The position numbers were made by a program, and so were the translations under genes. Of a DNA stretch of 64,000 bases, positions 27,629-34,989 are shown piece after piece. The notes beneath the pieces were generated by a model, which did not search any database, had not been told where the DNA came from, and was given only the letters and a program-made list of their open reading frames with translations. This DNA is from CAYRHN01 sp964424115 (GTDB lineage: Bacteria; Chloroflexota; Anaerolineae; Anaerolineales; Anaerolineaceae). Positions within the stretch are counted from its first letter, which is position 1, and the number at the start of each line of letters is the position of its first letter. The stretch is taken from NCBI GenBank assembly GCA_964424115.1, contig CAYRHN010000007.1, positions 127,316 through 191,315 on the forward strand, read 5' to 3'.

Positions 27629-27653
27629 CTCTCCATTCTCCACTCTCTATTCT
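27629..27653. repeat. Intergenic word-like repeat, family E (CTCTCCATTCTCC type)
   Basis: A pyrimidine-rich run of near-copies of CTCTCCATTC and CACTCTCTATTC between the TetR and glycosylase genes. The same words in the other orientation (GAGAATAGAGAATAGAG) lie at 33506-33522. Confidence 0.5.
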
Positions 27654-27659
27654 TTATTG

Positions 27660-28229
27660 TTAGATCGCAATTCCCTTCAAAAAAACTGCCAGCAGGTCGT
27701 CCAATGGCGGTTGTAAATTTTGCACTGAGGCTGGCGGCAGGAAGAACGGGTACATGATTCCCAGGAACATCCACACCGCCTGGTGTGGCGACATCCGGCG
27801 CAGCTCGCCCGCCTCCATCCCGGCCTCAAAGACCTCTGCCAGCGGACCGATGAACTTCTTCAAGTACATCTGCCCAAATGCCGCCCGCCCTTCTACTGAG
27901 AACTGCGGCAATTCCTGTCCTCCCATCCGGATCAGCGCCCGCTGGTCTGGAGGTTGGGCAAAGATTCCACGCAGGATTCCCTCCAGGCGTTTGCGGCTGT
28001 CGGGAGTGCGAGCGCACGTCTCCTCCACCAGCCCCTTCACCTGATCCAGGTAACCCTCCAGCACAGCCAGCGCCAGGCTTTCCTTATCTTTGAAATGATA
28101 ATACAAGGCTGGTTTGGAGATTCCGCATGCCTCAGCGATCTCACGCATGGAGATGCACTCATAACCGTGCAGAGCCATCAGGCTGGCTGCTTCCTGTAAT
28201 ACCTTTTCTCGCATTCCGCCGGGTTCCAT
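27660..28229 (-). CDS. TetR family transcriptional regulator
   Basis: The 189-residue protein has the TetR helix-turn-helix at residues 10-50 (MREIAEACGISKPALYYHFKDKESL) cut here to its core GISKPALYYHFKDK, and a C-terminal ligand domain of helices of the TetR_C type ending in a hydrophobic stretch. It is encoded 9 bp after the MFS pump gene in the same direction, and the operon start holds a 28-bp inverted repeat next to the promoter. This is the usual layout for a regulator that represses its own pump until the pump's substrate binds. The ligand cannot be told from sequence. Confidence 0.93.
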   Translation of the reverse strand: MEPGGMREKVLQEAASLMALHGYECISMREIAEACGISKPALYYHFKDKESLALAVLEGYLDQVKGLVEETCARTPDSRKRLEGILRGIFAQPPDQRALIRMGGQELPQFSVEGRAAFGQMYLKKFIGPLAEVFEAGMEAGELRRMSPHQAVWMFLGIMYPFFLPPASVQNLQPPLDDLLAVFLKGIAI

Positions 28230-28238
28230 TGAAAACGC

Positions 28239-29723
28239 CTATTTCCTTCCCGTTTTGGCGGGTTTGGCGAGTTGGACTTGCACAGGGGCGGCTTGCACAG
28301 GGGCACCGCTGTTGGCGCGCACCGTGGCCAATTCCGCGGCCCGATTCTTCAAGAAAAAGGCCAATCCGATCAACACCAGCGTGACCAGTCCGATAACCAG
28401 GAAGGCTGTGGTATATCCTGCCACGCGGCTCTCCGCACTTTGCAGAGCATCGATGCGCGAGGCCGCCACCGCTCCCACCAGCGCCGAACCGACCAACTGC
28501 CCAATCGAGGTGAACAGAGAGGCCACCCCCTGCGCAGTGGAACGTTCCTCTGCAGTGGATTCGTTCAGCATAATGTAGCGGATCGGCGCGCCGAGCAGCG
28601 CCGAAAGGCCCAGGCCGATCAACACACCCGCCAGGATGAACAAGAATAGATTCTGCGCCTCAAAGCTGAGCAGGAAAAGGCCCGCTGCCTCCACGACCGT
28701 TCCAAATAAGATCACCTGCCGCGAACCGATCTTGTCCAGCATACGCCCCACCAACGGTGAACCAACCGACATTGCCAGCACCACAGGCATCAACATGAAG
28801 CTGGCTGATTTTTCGTTCACCCCATAGCTGGAACCCAGGGCAGCCACTGCCAACAGGGTCATAAAGACCAGCCCGGATTCGCCGACACCCGCCCCCGCGG
28901 AAAGTATATAGGCCAGGTTCATCTGGCGGCGCTTGAAAAGTATCGGGGGCAGAATGGGAGATGCAGCCCGCTTCTCAACCAACCCCAGCAGCCCGCCCAA
29001 CACCAACACGCCTGCCAGGAACGGCCATACCTGCATGCTTCCCAGGCTGGCAAAGAAATGAGTCGTGTCGATCTGGTTGATCCCGTAAGCCAACCCTGCC
29101 AGCGCGCCGGCCAACAGCAGCATACCCAGCCAGTCAAAGGCGGGCAACTTGCCTGGACGCTGGTTGGGCAGTATGCGCAGTGCCGCGACGGCCAAAATGG
29201 CCGCGATCGGTAGATTGATCAGGAACAGCCACTGCCACGGGGCGATCGCCAGGATGATGCCACCCAAGATTGGGCCAAGGATGAAGGCGATCCCAAACAC
29301 CGCGCCGATCAATCCCAGAGCCGACCCGCGCTTTTCGGGCGGGAATGTGTCGCCGATCACTGCGCTTGCCACCGGGAAAATACCCCCCGCGCCAAAGCCC
29401 TGGATTGCACGCCCCACCAGCACCATCGCAAAGCTTTGCGAAAGCGCCACCACCAACGAACCGGCCGCAAAGAGCGCCACGTCCAGCACATAGATCATCC
29501 GCCGTCCGAACATGTCCGAGAGCTTGGCCATCAGCGGCGTTCCAATCAGATTGAACAGCACATAGATGCTGAAGATCCAGCTGATCGAGCGTTCTGCCAC
29601 CTCTGCAGTAAAGTACTTGCGGATGGACGGCAGCGCCGGACCAACGATAGCAATATCCAGCGCGCCCATCAGCACGCCGAAGAACAAGACCAACATGATT
29701 TTTGTACGCTTCTTTGAATCCAT
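28239..29723 (-). CDS. MFS multidrug transporter, DHA2-like (14 TM)
   Basis: A 494-residue inner-membrane antiporter. Hydrophobic segments fit 14 helices; motif A is seen in LSDMFGRRMIY, the motif B/C area in GRAIQGFGAGG and GPILGGII, and the N-terminal GALDIAIVGPALP is the motif D1 typical of the drug:H+ antiporter-2 group. It should export a toxic or signalling compound in exchange for protons. ATG 29723 is preferred over the TTG at 29735, since GGAG lies six bases before it. It is the first gene of the MFS-TetR operon. A long Ala/Pro tail ends the protein. Confidence 0.92.
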   Translation of the reverse strand: MDSKKRTKIMLVLFFGVLMGALDIAIVGPALPSIRKYFTAEVAERSISWIFSIYVLFNLIGTPLMAKLSDMFGRRMIYVLDVALFAAGSLVVALSQSFAMVLVGRAIQGFGAGGIFPVASAVIGDTFPPEKRGSALGLIGAVFGIAFILGPILGGIILAIAPWQWLFLINLPIAAILAVAALRILPNQRPGKLPAFDWLGMLLLAGALAGLAYGINQIDTTHFFASLGSMQVWPFLAGVLVLGGLLGLVEKRAASPILPPILFKRRQMNLAYILSAGAGVGESGLVFMTLLAVAALGSSYGVNEKSASFMLMPVVLAMSVGSPLVGRMLDKIGSRQVILFGTVVEAAGLFLLSFEAQNLFLFILAGVLIGLGLSALLGAPIRYIMLNESTAEERSTAQGVASLFTSIGQLVGSALVGAVAASRIDALQSAESRVAGYTTAFLVIGLVTLVLIGLAFFLKNRAAELATVRANSGAPVQAAPVQVQLAKPAKTGRK

Positions 29724-29742
29724 CACATGCTCCAAATTAATC

Positions 29743-29770
29743 GAATTACTTACCTACCGGTAAGTAATTC
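29743..29770. promoter_or_regulatory. TetR-type operator (perfect inverted repeat)
   Basis: Two perfect 12-bp arms, GAATTACTTACC and GGTAAGTAATTC, flank the 4-bp centre TACC. The site starts 19 bp before the MFS ATG and directly abuts the -10 box, so a bound dimer would cover the transcription start. It is the natural target of the TetR protein encoded by the same operon. Confidence 0.85.
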
Positions 29771-29771
29771 T

Positions 29772-29799
29772 ATTGTACTCTTTTTTTGAGTTTTGTCAA
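29772..29799 (-). promoter_or_regulatory. Promoter of the MFS-TetR operon
   Basis: On the minus strand TTGACA (29794-29799) and TACAAT (29772-29777) are 16 bp apart, a near-consensus housekeeping promoter. The start point would fall within the operator at about 29765. Strong promoter plus abutting operator fits simple repression. Confidence 0.85.
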
Positions 29800-29854
29800 G
29801 CACATCTTCAGGTCCTTTTGCGTGGAACAGCCGCGCAAAAATACCCGTTCTTAT

Positions 29855-30676
29855 CTAGAACATCACCCCGCACTCATACTTCACCAAATTTTCCGAACTG
29901 GAATCCAATAATTTATGCGGACTGGAGCGGTCGAACTTCAAGGTCAGGCGGTAGAACCCTCCCCAATTGGTGAACATCACCATCGAGACCGTTGCGTCTT
30001 TCTCGCCCATCGTCACCACCGGGTTCAAGTCCAGCTTACGCGCCGCGTCCGCCACATCTTGCGGGATCTCCAGGCCAAATGGCCGCGATGCCAGCACGCT
30101 TTCCAGCTTCTCCGGCGTGGACACTATCGTCGAGTCAAAATAATTGGCATGCCAGCCCAGATAGAACTGCCCGCTCAAAATATGGAACACCGCCAGATCC
30201 AGGTATCCCTGCGGAGTATCTTCTACCTCGATAAAATCGGTATAATCTCCTTCGACCAATGTCCCTGCGGTCTTGGCCGCCTCATAGGCTGCCTCATCCG
30301 TAAAAGACATATCCCCCACCTTACGCACATAGATCATAGGGTAGGATCCCATCCCATCCTGGTGCATGTAATAATCTAAGGCGTACCCTTCCCGTATCGA
30401 AAGGCGCGGCAGAATCGTGAAATACTGGTTAATATCCAGCCCGTGGCAAGGATCCACCATGCTGTTGCATTCCGGCGCGCTGGCATGAAAATTGTCCAGC
30501 GCCTGGGCTGACTGCTGCGCCTGCTCTGCCAGCTGTGTGGCGCTTGGCGCGGGGACTAAATGGGAGATCAATAATCCAACCCCGATCAGGGCTGCCAATC
30601 CCACCACCACAATGACTGCCAAAAACCAAGGCTTCATCTGCCACCTCCGCAACCGTTCTTTTACTCGTCCGGTCAT
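29855..30676 (-). CDS. Membrane-anchored protein of unknown function
   Basis: I do not recognise this protein. With ATG 30676 it has 273 residues: a short basic cytoplasmic N-terminus (RVKERLRRWQ), one membrane helix (about 17-40, FLAVIVVVGLAALIGVGLL) and an external domain of about 230 residues. That domain holds a few cysteines (PECNSM, DPCHG, KYECG) that could form disulphides outside the cell, and alternating aromatic strands. A TTG 66 bases earlier is an alternative start with no ribosome site. It lies beside a zinc-ribbon membrane protein on the same strand, 150 bp away; the link is unclear. Confidence 0.65.
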   Translation of the reverse strand: MTGRVKERLRRWQMKPWFLAVIVVVGLAALIGVGLLISHLVPAPSATQLAEQAQQSAQALDNFHASAPECNSMVDPCHGLDINQYFTILPRLSIREGYALDYYMHQDGMGSYPMIYVRKVGDMSFTDEAAYEAAKTAGTLVEGDYTDFIEVEDTPQGYLDLAVFHILSGQFYLGWHANYFDSTIVSTPEKLESVLASRPFGLEIPQDVADAARKLDLNPVVTMGEKDATVSMVMFTNWGGFYRLTLKFDRSSPHKLLDSSSENLVKYECGVMF

Positions 30677-30823
30677 CTCAATGGATTCCCGATCGCCAGT
30701 ATCACTGTCGATAAGACGCTGCCATGCCTTTCCGGGTTCCAAATCCGCGCTCGGCGATCTCGGTTACCTCGCAAGGGGTCACTGATTGTAAATCAAAGAT
30801 CTACATTCGTAGATTTTCGATCC

Positions 30824-31345
30824 TTAGCCTCCCGTGAGCCGCTGGATCGCCAGCACCAGGCACACGCAGCATCCAGCTGTCAACGCCAGCATGCCGATCA
30901 CCGCCATGATCAGGAAATTCTTGCCTTTGGCTGCAATCGTGCCGTACATATTCTGGGCCGTCTGCCGGGCGGTGTCGTATGTCTGGCGCGGGAAAGAGGA
31001 AGATTGTGTGGGCCTGGGGGAGGATGTGGATGAATAGGGCGACTGGTAGCTGCTGGAAGGCGTACCGATGGGAGGATTGTACAACGGATCGGTGTCTATC
31101 TGAGGGGGTTCCGCACTCGGCGGCTCGTAGGAGCTTTGGCTCGCGCCGGACATTGCCGAATCAAGCGATTCCAGATCAATCGCATTGGGTTGGGGTTTTG
31201 GCTTGGCGCTGGCTGCCGGGCTTAATCCCGGCTGGACGCTTTCGTTATCAACCTGAAACGCATTCCCGCAGAATGGGCAGGTCGTCTGGGTGGTCTTGCC
31301 ATCCAGGTTCAAAGGCGCACCGCAAGCAGGACAATTCGAGACCAT
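30824..31345 (-). CDS. Zinc-ribbon membrane protein of unknown function
   Basis: A 173-residue protein with an N-terminal zinc ribbon (CPACG about residue 5 and CPFCG about 23), a Ser/Pro/Gln-rich low-complexity middle (about 40-125, many PSSS and SSY units), and one C-terminal membrane helix (about 145-168, including GCCVC). Similar zinc_ribbon_2 plus linker plus helix proteins are common in Chloroflexota and Actinobacteria and have no defined role. ATG 31345 has GGAGGTG at good spacing. The product likely presents the ribbon to the cytoplasm. Confidence 0.7.
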   Translation of the reverse strand: MVSNCPACGAPLNLDGKTTQTTCPFCGNAFQVDNESVQPGLSPAASAKPKPQPNAIDLESLDSAMSGASQSSYEPPSAEPPQIDTDPLYNPPIGTPSSSYQSPYSSTSSPRPTQSSSFPRQTYDTARQTAQNMYGTIAAKGKNFLIMAVIGMLALTAGCCVCLVLAIQRLTGG

Positions 31346-31428
31346 TCAAGCACCTCCATGAATCTGTAGTTGGATCAAGCAAGCCGAATATACTGGTGAA
31401 ATCCTACCCTTATATTATAGTACAGCCA

Positions 31429-32445
31429 CTAAATAATCAGCATTGCATCGCCGAACGAAAAAAAGCGGTATTTCATCTGCACCGCTTCCTGGTATGCCGC
31501 CATGATCGTCTCGCGCCCGGCAAATGCGCTCACCAGCATCAGCAGGGTCGAGCGCGGCAGGTGGAAATTGGTCACCAACATATCTACCGCGCGGAACTTG
31601 AAACCGGGCAAGATGAAAAGATTCGTCGGCCCGCTGAAAGGCGCTACTGCTTCCCCCTCCTGCGCCAGTTTTGCTGCCGTTTCCAGCGTGCGCACGCTGG
31701 TTGTGCCTACCGCCACAATCCGCCCGCCGGAGCGCCGCGCCCGGTTGATCGCCTCTGCCGTCTCCGGGGTCACCTCGCACCATTCGGTATGGATCTTGTG
31801 TTCGCTCGGATCGTCCTCGTTCACCGGCGCAAAGGTATCCAGCCCCACGTGCAGGGTTACCTGCGCAAAGTGCACCCCCATCCCTTCCAGGCGCTGCATC
31901 AATTCGGGAGTGAAATGCAGCCCGGCAGTTGGCGCTGCCGCGGAACCAGGGCGCACCGCATACACTGTCTGGTAACGCTTGGGGTCGCGCAGCGGTTCGT
32001 GAATATATGGCGGCAGAGGCATTTGCCCGATCCTGTCCAGGAAGGGTTCCACCGGCTCGCTGAAGCGCACCAGGCGGCGCGAACCCTCCAGCATCTCCAC
32101 GATCTCTGCTGTTAACCCGCCTTCCAGGGTCACCTGTTTTCCAGGGGCCAGCTTACCCCCGATCAGCGCTTCCCAGGTGGTGCCGTCCCGTCGATTGAGC
32201 AGCAAGAATTCGATCTGCCCGCCGGTGCTTTTGCGCGCGTAAATGCGCGCCGGGATCACCTTGGTCTGGTTGATCACCAGTACATCCCCTTCTCGCAGGT
32301 AAGAAGAGATATTATAAAAGAAGGAATGTTCCAACTCTGGCGCACCGCGCCGCAACACCAACAGGCGCGAGGAATGGCGCGGTTCCACCGGTGTCTGGGC
32401 GATCAAGCCCTCCGGCAGATGATAATCAAAATCATCGGTCCGCAT
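31429..32445 (-). CDS. queA: S-adenosylmethionine:tRNA ribosyltransferase-isomerase
   Basis: QueA moves the ribosyl part of S-adenosylmethionine to preQ1 in tRNA to make epoxyqueuosine. The 338-residue length is typical. Family marks are the N-terminal DDFDYHLPEGLIAQ and RLLVL, the central GLHFTPEL and HVGLDTFAPV, and the C-terminal segments GTTSVRTLE and TNFHLPRSTLLML. It starts one base after the ruvB stop, so ruvB-queA form an operon, as in many bacteria. No tgt or queG is present in the window. Confidence 0.97.
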   Translation of the reverse strand: MRTDDFDYHLPEGLIAQTPVEPRHSSRLLVLRRGAPELEHSFFYNISSYLREGDVLVINQTKVIPARIYARKSTGGQIEFLLLNRRDGTTWEALIGGKLAPGKQVTLEGGLTAEIVEMLEGSRRLVRFSEPVEPFLDRIGQMPLPPYIHEPLRDPKRYQTVYAVRPGSAAAPTAGLHFTPELMQRLEGMGVHFAQVTLHVGLDTFAPVNEDDPSEHKIHTEWCEVTPETAEAINRARRSGGRIVAVGTTSVRTLETAAKLAQEGEAVAPFSGPTNLFILPGFKFRAVDMLVTNFHLPRSTLLMLVSAFAGRETIMAAYQEAVQMKYRFFSFGDAMLII

Positions 32446-32446
32446 C

Positions 32447-33481
32447 TCAGATCAGCCTTGGCTGAGCATCTTCAGCGGCCGGCCCACGCAGCGGCAAGCC
32501 CAAATGCTCATATGCCAGCCGGGTTGCTACCCGCCCTTGCGGAGTGCGGTCCAGGAATCCCAGTTGTAGCAGGTACGGCTCAACCACATCCATGATCGTA
32601 TCCGGTTCCTCACTGATGGCCGCCCCGATCGTGCTCAATCCCACCGGTCCGCCGTTATATTTTTCAATGATCGTGGTCAACACGCGTCGATCCACATCAT
32701 CTAAACCCAATGGATCGATGTTCAACAGGTTCAGTGCCTCGCGTGCCACTTCACGGGTGATCTCCCCGGTTGCTCGCACCTGGGCAAAATCACGCACCCT
32801 TCGCAGCAGGCGCAGCGCCACGCGCGGAGTGCCTCTGGCCCGGCGCGCCACCTCTTCGATCCCCCCCTCATCACTGCGCACATTAAGCATGACGGTGGCC
32901 CGCCTCACGATCTGCTGCATCGCCTTCATATCGTAATAATCCAGGCGGTAGACTGCTCCAAAACGCGCCCGCAGCGGTGCGCTGACCAGCGCCAGGCGGG
33001 TGGTTGCCCCGATCACAGTGAAGCGCGGCAATTTCAGGCGCAGCGAACGCGCCGAAGGCCCCTTGCCGATGATGATGTCCAACGCAAAATCTTCCATCGC
33101 CGGGTAAAGCACTTCTTCGATTGCCCGACCCAGGCGGTGAATTTCATCGATGAACAGGATATCTCCCTGGTGCAGATTGGTCAGGATTGCCGCCAGGTCG
33201 CCGGAACGCTCGATAGCCGGGCCGGCAGTGATCTTGATGTTCACCCCCATTTCATTGGCCAGCACGTGCGCCAGGGTGGTCTTGCCCAATCCCGGCGGCC
33301 CGTAGAACAGCGTATGGTCCATTGGCTCACCACGCCCGCGCGCCGCGGCGATCAAAATGGAGAGATTCTCCTTCACCTGGTCCTGGCCGATCACATCCGC
33401 CAGTTTGCGCGGGCGCAGGGCCTGATCGACGCGGTCGTCGCGTCCTTCTGGGCTGACCAATCGGGAGGGTTCGTTGCTCAT
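32447..33481 (-). CDS. ruvB: Holliday junction branch-migration helicase RuvB
   Basis: The 344-residue AAA+ motor works with RuvA to move four-way DNA junctions. Walker A is YGPPGLGKTTLAH, Walker B LFIDEIHRLGR, sensor 1 ATTRLALVSAPLR and the arginine finger region RARFGA. The C-terminal winged helix ends in FLDRTPQGRVATRLAYEHL. No ruvA or ruvC is next to it. The ATG 33481 has a TATAAT box only seven bases before it and no Shine-Dalgarno motif, which suggests a leaderless mRNA. Confidence 0.98.
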   Translation of the reverse strand: MSNEPSRLVSPEGRDDRVDQALRPRKLADVIGQDQVKENLSILIAAARGRGEPMDHTLFYGPPGLGKTTLAHVLANEMGVNIKITAGPAIERSGDLAAILTNLHQGDILFIDEIHRLGRAIEEVLYPAMEDFALDIIIGKGPSARSLRLKLPRFTVIGATTRLALVSAPLRARFGAVYRLDYYDMKAMQQIVRRATVMLNVRSDEGGIEEVARRARGTPRVALRLLRRVRDFAQVRATGEITREVAREALNLLNIDPLGLDDVDRRVLTTIIEKYNGGPVGLSTIGAAISEEPDTIMDVVEPYLLQLGFLDRTPQGRVATRLAYEHLGLPLRGPAAEDAQPRLI

Positions 33482-33488
33482 GGCTTTG

Positions 33489-33517
33489 ATTATATATGAT
33501 AAAAGGAGAATAGAGAA
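33489..33517 (-). promoter_or_regulatory. Leaderless-type promoter of ruvB-queA
   Basis: TATAAT (33489-33494, minus strand) is seven bases from the ruvB ATG. TTCTCT at 33512-33517, 17 bp away, is a weak -35 and falls in a family E word-like repeat (33506-33522). The start point would coincide with the start codon. Confidence 0.6.
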
Positions 33518-33522
33518 TAGAG
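33506..33522. repeat. Intergenic word-like repeat, family E, inverted copy
   Basis: GAGAATAGAGAATAGAG repeats one 8-base word and is the complement of the CTCTATTC words at 27629-27653. It sits upstream of ruvB. Confidence 0.45.
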
Positions 33523-33581
33523 CGGCACGGGAGGCAGTTCTATTCCCGTTTCAAAAGCTTGAGCATTGAAAATAGACCTAT

Positions 33582-34757
33582 TCACTTTCCTGTCAGAGAA
33601 TCCGCGCAGCGAATACCATTGCTGCTGGTGGTCTCGGTAGGATAGTAACTGCGGCGGTACGGTACGCGCAAGCTGCTATTATCATAGCTACTCCAACTGC
33701 CCCCGCGGATAACCCGCTCGCTGCCGGTGGCTGGTCCCGTCGGGTTGTTTTGGATGAGTAAGCTGTAATACGTACTGGAATACCAATCGTTGACCCATTC
33801 CCAGACATTGCCGGACATATCGTACACCCCGTATGGACTGACACCTAACGAATAGCTTCCCACTGCCACCGTGTCGCCGGCGCAGCCATCAGGACGGTAA
33901 TAAAAATTACCCAGTTCGCAGGTTGCAGTCTGGTTGCCCCATGCAAAAACGCGGGTATCGGCGGATCCGCGGGCGGCTTTTTCCCACTCGGCCTCTGTCG
34001 GCAATCGTTTGCCAGCCCAGGCACAGTAAGCGTTGGCTTGATTCCAATTCACCCAGATCACTGGAAAACTGGCGTAGGTAGGATTGTCATAATAAGAGGA
34101 GTGCGAATAAGAAGAATAAGCTTGAGGCACTGTGCAAACGCCCGCTGCGACGCATCGAGCATATTGCGCATTGGTAACTTCAAACTTATCAATATAATAA
34201 GCATTTAGCGTGACAAGGTGTAAGGGCAATTCATCGTCCCGGTTGCATGTATCGGCCAGATTTGTGCTGTCGCATCCCATCAGGAAATTTCCTTGAGGGA
34301 TCTGGATCATATTTGGCACGTCAAAATTTTGATTGCCGGTTGTGAACGAATCAACAAATCGCTGGAGTGGAGCAAATTCGAATCCATCTCTGGATGGAAC
34401 CAGGTTGTAACTGCCTTCGGATAAAGCGCTGAAAACGTAAAATCCATTGGCATCTGTGACCGCTGTGGGGTAAGATTGGGTTTCTTGAAAAATAAGGGTG
34501 GCGGTTCCAAGGACATCCGTTTTACTGCTGCCGAACTTCATCGTGATCGGCAGAAAGATCTTCCAGCCTGGTTCGGCGGTCACGGTAACATTCGGAACGC
34601 CGACGCCGTTGCTGTCTGTCACATATCCGTAAACTAAAAAAGTGGAATTCACCTTCTCGGCCTGGGTTGGATGAAAGAATGAAAGTGCTGGCAGAAAAGA
34701 AAAGATCAACAAAACAGACGTAATGCTCTTAAGAATGTGTTTAACGCTCAGAATCAT
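33582..34757 (-). CDS. Secreted FGE-sulfatase-fold (SUMF1-like) protein with carboxypeptidase-regulatory-like N-domain
   Basis: A 391-residue exported protein. Residues 1-33 are a signal peptide. Residues 38-150 match the carboxypeptidase regulatory-like fold (VYGYVTDSNGVGVPNVTV and ANGFYVFSALSEGSYNLVP, the halves split by about 40 residues including KIFLPITMK). Residues 153-388 match the FGE-sulfatase domain (GNFLMGCDS, RLPTEAEWEKAARG, DMSGNVWEWV, RVIRGGSW). The pair of C-terminal cysteines used by formylglycine-generating enzymes is absent: after RGGSW the sequence runs SSYDNSSLRVPYRRS. It is therefore more likely a binding protein than an enzyme. The surrounding 1.4 kb looks more AT-rich than its neighbours. 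AAGGGG precedes the ATG. Confidence 0.85.
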   Translation of the reverse strand: MILSVKHILKSITSVLLIFSFLPALSFFHPTQAEKVNSTFLVYGYVTDSNGVGVPNVTVTAEPGWKIFLPITMKFGSSKTDVLGTATLIFQETQSYPTAVTDANGFYVFSALSEGSYNLVPSRDGFEFAPLQRFVDSFTTGNQNFDVPNMIQIPQGNFLMGCDSTNLADTCNRDDELPLHLVTLNAYYIDKFEVTNAQYARCVAAGVCTVPQAYSSYSHSSYYDNPTYASFPVIWVNWNQANAYCAWAGKRLPTEAEWEKAARGSADTRVFAWGNQTATCELGNFYYRPDGCAGDTVAVGSYSLGVSPYGVYDMSGNVWEWVNDWYSSTYYSLLIQNNPTGPATGSERVIRGGSWSSYDNSSLRVPYRRSYYPTETTSSNGIRCADSLTGK

Positions 34758-34833
34758 GGTGATCCCCTTTCATAATAATGTTTTTAAAGCCATTGAGAAT
34801 CGGAATGCTAGAGCGAATTGGAACACCGCAGTC

Positions 34834-34862
34834 ATTATAATATCGACTATCCGGGATATCAA
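34834..34862 (-). promoter_or_regulatory. Promoter of the FGE-fold gene
   Basis: TTGATA (34857-34862) and TATAAT (34834-34839) on the minus strand are 17 bp apart, five and six matches to the housekeeping consensus. The predicted start is near 34827, leaving a 5' leader of about 70 bases. Confidence 0.8.
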
Positions 34863-34913
34863 GGAAAATTGGATAAGATCGGAGCAGGTCCAAACAACTG
34901 ACTAAATCGCTGA

Positions 34914-34926
34914 ATTGTCTGACAAT
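34914..34926. promoter_or_regulatory. 13-bp palindrome (ATTGTC-T-GACAAT), possible operator
   Basis: ATTGTCTGACAAT is a perfect palindrome with one central base, sitting just before the -35 box of the flavoprotein gene. Its TTGTCNGACAA core is the kind of site bound by GntR-family regulators. No such regulator is encoded in this window. Confidence 0.5.
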
Positions 34927-34928
34927 AC

Positions 34929-34957
34929 TTGCCATATTGCTCACATTAAGGTAATAT
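34929..34957 (+). promoter_or_regulatory. Promoter of the flavoprotein-ferredoxin gene
   Basis: TTGCCA (34929-34934) and TAATAT (34952-34957) have a 17-bp spacer. A start near 34964 would leave a leader of about 26 bases before ATG 34990. Confidence 0.65.
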
Positions 34958-34989
34958 CATATTTAATCCTTCCGATCCGAGGTTTCTCC

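Noticed and set aside
27550..27774. A 75-codon N-terminal extension of the uracil-DNA glycosylase
   Set aside because: It reads through the end of the TetR gene and a word-like repeat; conserved sequence begins at the ATG 27549.
29828..29854. Weak stem TTTTGCG/CGCAAAA at the end of the unknown membrane gene
   Set aside because: Seven pairs, a long loop and no T-run; too weak to call a terminator.
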